From assembly GCA_023264975.1 (NCBI GenBank), contig JAHFUS010000032.1, positions 1-43,575 on the forward strand: a stretch of 43,575 bases of DNA, in the 5' to 3' direction. Of this stretch, positions 42,570-43,575 are shown one piece after another (positions within the stretch are counted from its first letter, which is position 1; every line of letters begins with the position of its first letter). The notes under the pieces are model-generated. The model searched no databases and had not been told where the DNA came from. It worked only from the letters and a program-made list of their open reading frames with translations. This DNA comes from Actinomycetes bacterium. GTDB taxonomy: Bacteria; Actinomycetota; Acidimicrobiia; Acidimicrobiales; GCA-2861595. A program made the position numbers and the translations under genes.

Positions 42570-43575
42570 CCAATGCCGAACCGGCCACGACCCCCGGTGG
42601 CGTCCAGCCGCCTGCCACATCCGCCCCGCCAGGCACGGCGCCGGCTGGGATGACGGTCAGCCAGCTCCACGACGCCCTCGACGAGGCCCTGCGCTCGGCA
42701 GGGCTTGGCCAGGTGTGGGTGACCGGCGTGGTCCAGAGCCTGCGCCGCAAGCCCCGCTACTGCTCCTTCGAGCTGGTGGAGTACCACTCCGACGCCCAAC
42801 GGGTGAAGGCGGTGCTGCCAGTGAGCGTCTTCGGCGCCGAGACGGCCGCAATCTCCGCCACCCTGGCCGGCGTCGACGTCGAGTTGGCCGACGGTCTTGA
42901 AGCTGCGTTCTACGGCCGCCTGGCGGCCAACGGCGCCTACGGCCCCCTGCGCCTGGTGGCCACACGGGTCGATCCCCGCATCGCCCTGGGCGCCGCCGTG
43001 GTGGCCCGCGACAAACTGGTGGCGGAGCTGCGGGCCACGGGCGAGCTCGGCGCCCAGCGCCGGCTTGAAGTGCCGACCTTGCCCCGACGCGTCGGTCTCG
43101 TCGCCGGCTCTGAGGGTGCGGGACGGGCCGACATGCTTGCCGTGCTGGGATCATCGCCGATCGCCTTCGAGATCCTGGAGGAGACAGCGGCCATGAGCGG
43201 GCCCACGGCGGCCGGCGACGTGGCCCGAGCTCTGGCCCGGCTGTGCGGCAGGGGGGCGGAGGTGATCGTCATCGCAAGAGGGGGCGGGGCGCGCTCCGGG
43301 ATGGCCTGCTGGGACACGCCTCAGCTGGTGCGAGCCGTCACCCACTGCCGGGTGCCGGTTTTCACGGCACTTGGCCACGCCACTGACCGATCGGTGACAG
43401 ACGCCGCCGCCGCCCAGTCGTTCCCTACCCCCTCGGCGGCCGCTGCCGCCTTGGTTGTGACGGGTTACGCAAGTTGGCAAGGCCCAAGCAGCTTGTCAAC
43501 TCGTTGGCAACGGGTCACGCAAGTTGGCAACCGGGGTCCGGGCGAGGAGCGCCCGGAACTGGCGCTGGGTGTCCC
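42566..43575 (+). CDS. Exonuclease VII large subunit-like protein, runs off the window
   Basis: The frame is open from ATG 42566 to the window end. Residues about 25-130 look like the N-terminal OB-fold of XseA (MTVSQLHDALDEALRSAGLG, VWVTGVVQSLRR, YCSFELVEY). The central domain has RRVGLVAGSEGAGRADML, VIVIARGGGARSG, VFTALGHATDRSVTDAAA and FPTPSAAAAALV. These follow the XseA catalytic core (IxRGGGS, GHExDxxxxDxxAD, PTPSAAA). After about 43456 the similarity ends and the frame runs through short repeats (TTGNCAA), so the normal C-terminal coiled coil is missing or replaced. No xseB is visible. A mobile-element paralogue is more likely than the housekeeping gene. Confidence 0.75.
   Translation, partial: MTNAEPATTPGGVQPPATSAPPGTAPAGMTVSQLHDALDEALRSAGLGQVWVTGVVQSLRRKPRYCSFELVEYHSDAQRVKAVLPVSVFGAETAAISATLAGVDVELADGLEAAFYGRLAANGAYGPLRLVATRVDPRIALGAAVVARDKLVAELRATGELGAQRRLEVPTLPRRVGLVAGSEGAGRADMLAVLGSSPIAFEILEETAAMSGPTAAGDVARALARLCGRGAEVIVIARGGGARSGMACWDTPQLVRAVTHCRVPVFTALGHATDRSVTDAAAAQSFPTPSAAAAALVVTGYASWQGPSSLSTRWQRVTQVGNRGPGEERPELALGV
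43461..43530. repeat. Direct repeats and TTGNCAA dyads at the window end
   Basis: The 20-base units at 43461-43480 and 43511-43530 are identical but for one base and begin exactly 50 bases apart. Four copies of the odd palindrome TTGNCAA lie at 43474, 43493, 43504 and 43524. They coincide with the point where XseA similarity stops. They could be operator or iteron sites, or the edge of another mobile element. Confidence 0.55.

Overview
The window is high-GC DNA, probably from an actinomycete-like bacterium (Actinomycetota). The evidence is GC-rich codon use, many GTG starts, a BldC-like regulator and actinobacterial-looking mobile-element genes. The species cannot be named from the sequence. 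No rRNA, tRNA or CRISPR array was seen.

Three layers can be read. (1) A mobile-element or plasmid-like backbone lies at both edges: a large helicase gene (1-366 and 11799-13470), a small excisionase-type HTH gene (13699-13935), a DUF5710-type protein (41657-42250) and an exonuclease VII large-subunit-like gene (42566 to the end). (2) The helicase gene is split by an 11.43 kb transposon (about 367-11798). It carries three overlapping tyrosine recombinases plus a small HTH/coiled-coil protein, as in Tn554/RIT-type elements. Its cargo is a GGDEF-like protein, a BldC-like regulator, a protein built of homing-endonuclease-associated repeats, and a decayed secreted metallopeptidase. Joining base 366 to base 11799 restores the helicase frame through its conserved QREGR motif, and short inverted repeats lie just inside both ends.

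(3) The centre (14314-40873) is a complete-looking dpd island, a 7-deazaguanine DNA modification and restriction system. The plus-strand half makes and inserts the base. It holds a YaaA/DUF6884-like protein (candidate DpdC), a DGQHR protein (DpdB), the TGT-like DNA transglycosylase DpdA, a second DpdB paralogue, an HNH endonuclease, a third divergent DGQHR protein, a ribbon-helix-helix protein, and queC, queE, queD and folE2. The last four cover GTP to preQ0. The minus-strand half is a tightly coupled operon in the order E-F-G-H-I-J-K-D, with three helicases, a P-loop ATPase and a PLD-like protein, presumed to restrict unmodified DNA. The two halves meet tail to tail with zero bases between their stop codons.

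The most unusual points are the two DpdB-type proteins flanking DpdA, the HNH plus third DGQHR gene inside the modification operon, and the RHH gene at the head of the preQ0 genes. All dpd/que frames are intact, whereas backbone and transposon cargo genes carry several single-base frameshifts. Functions come from motifs and gene order only; no database search was possible.
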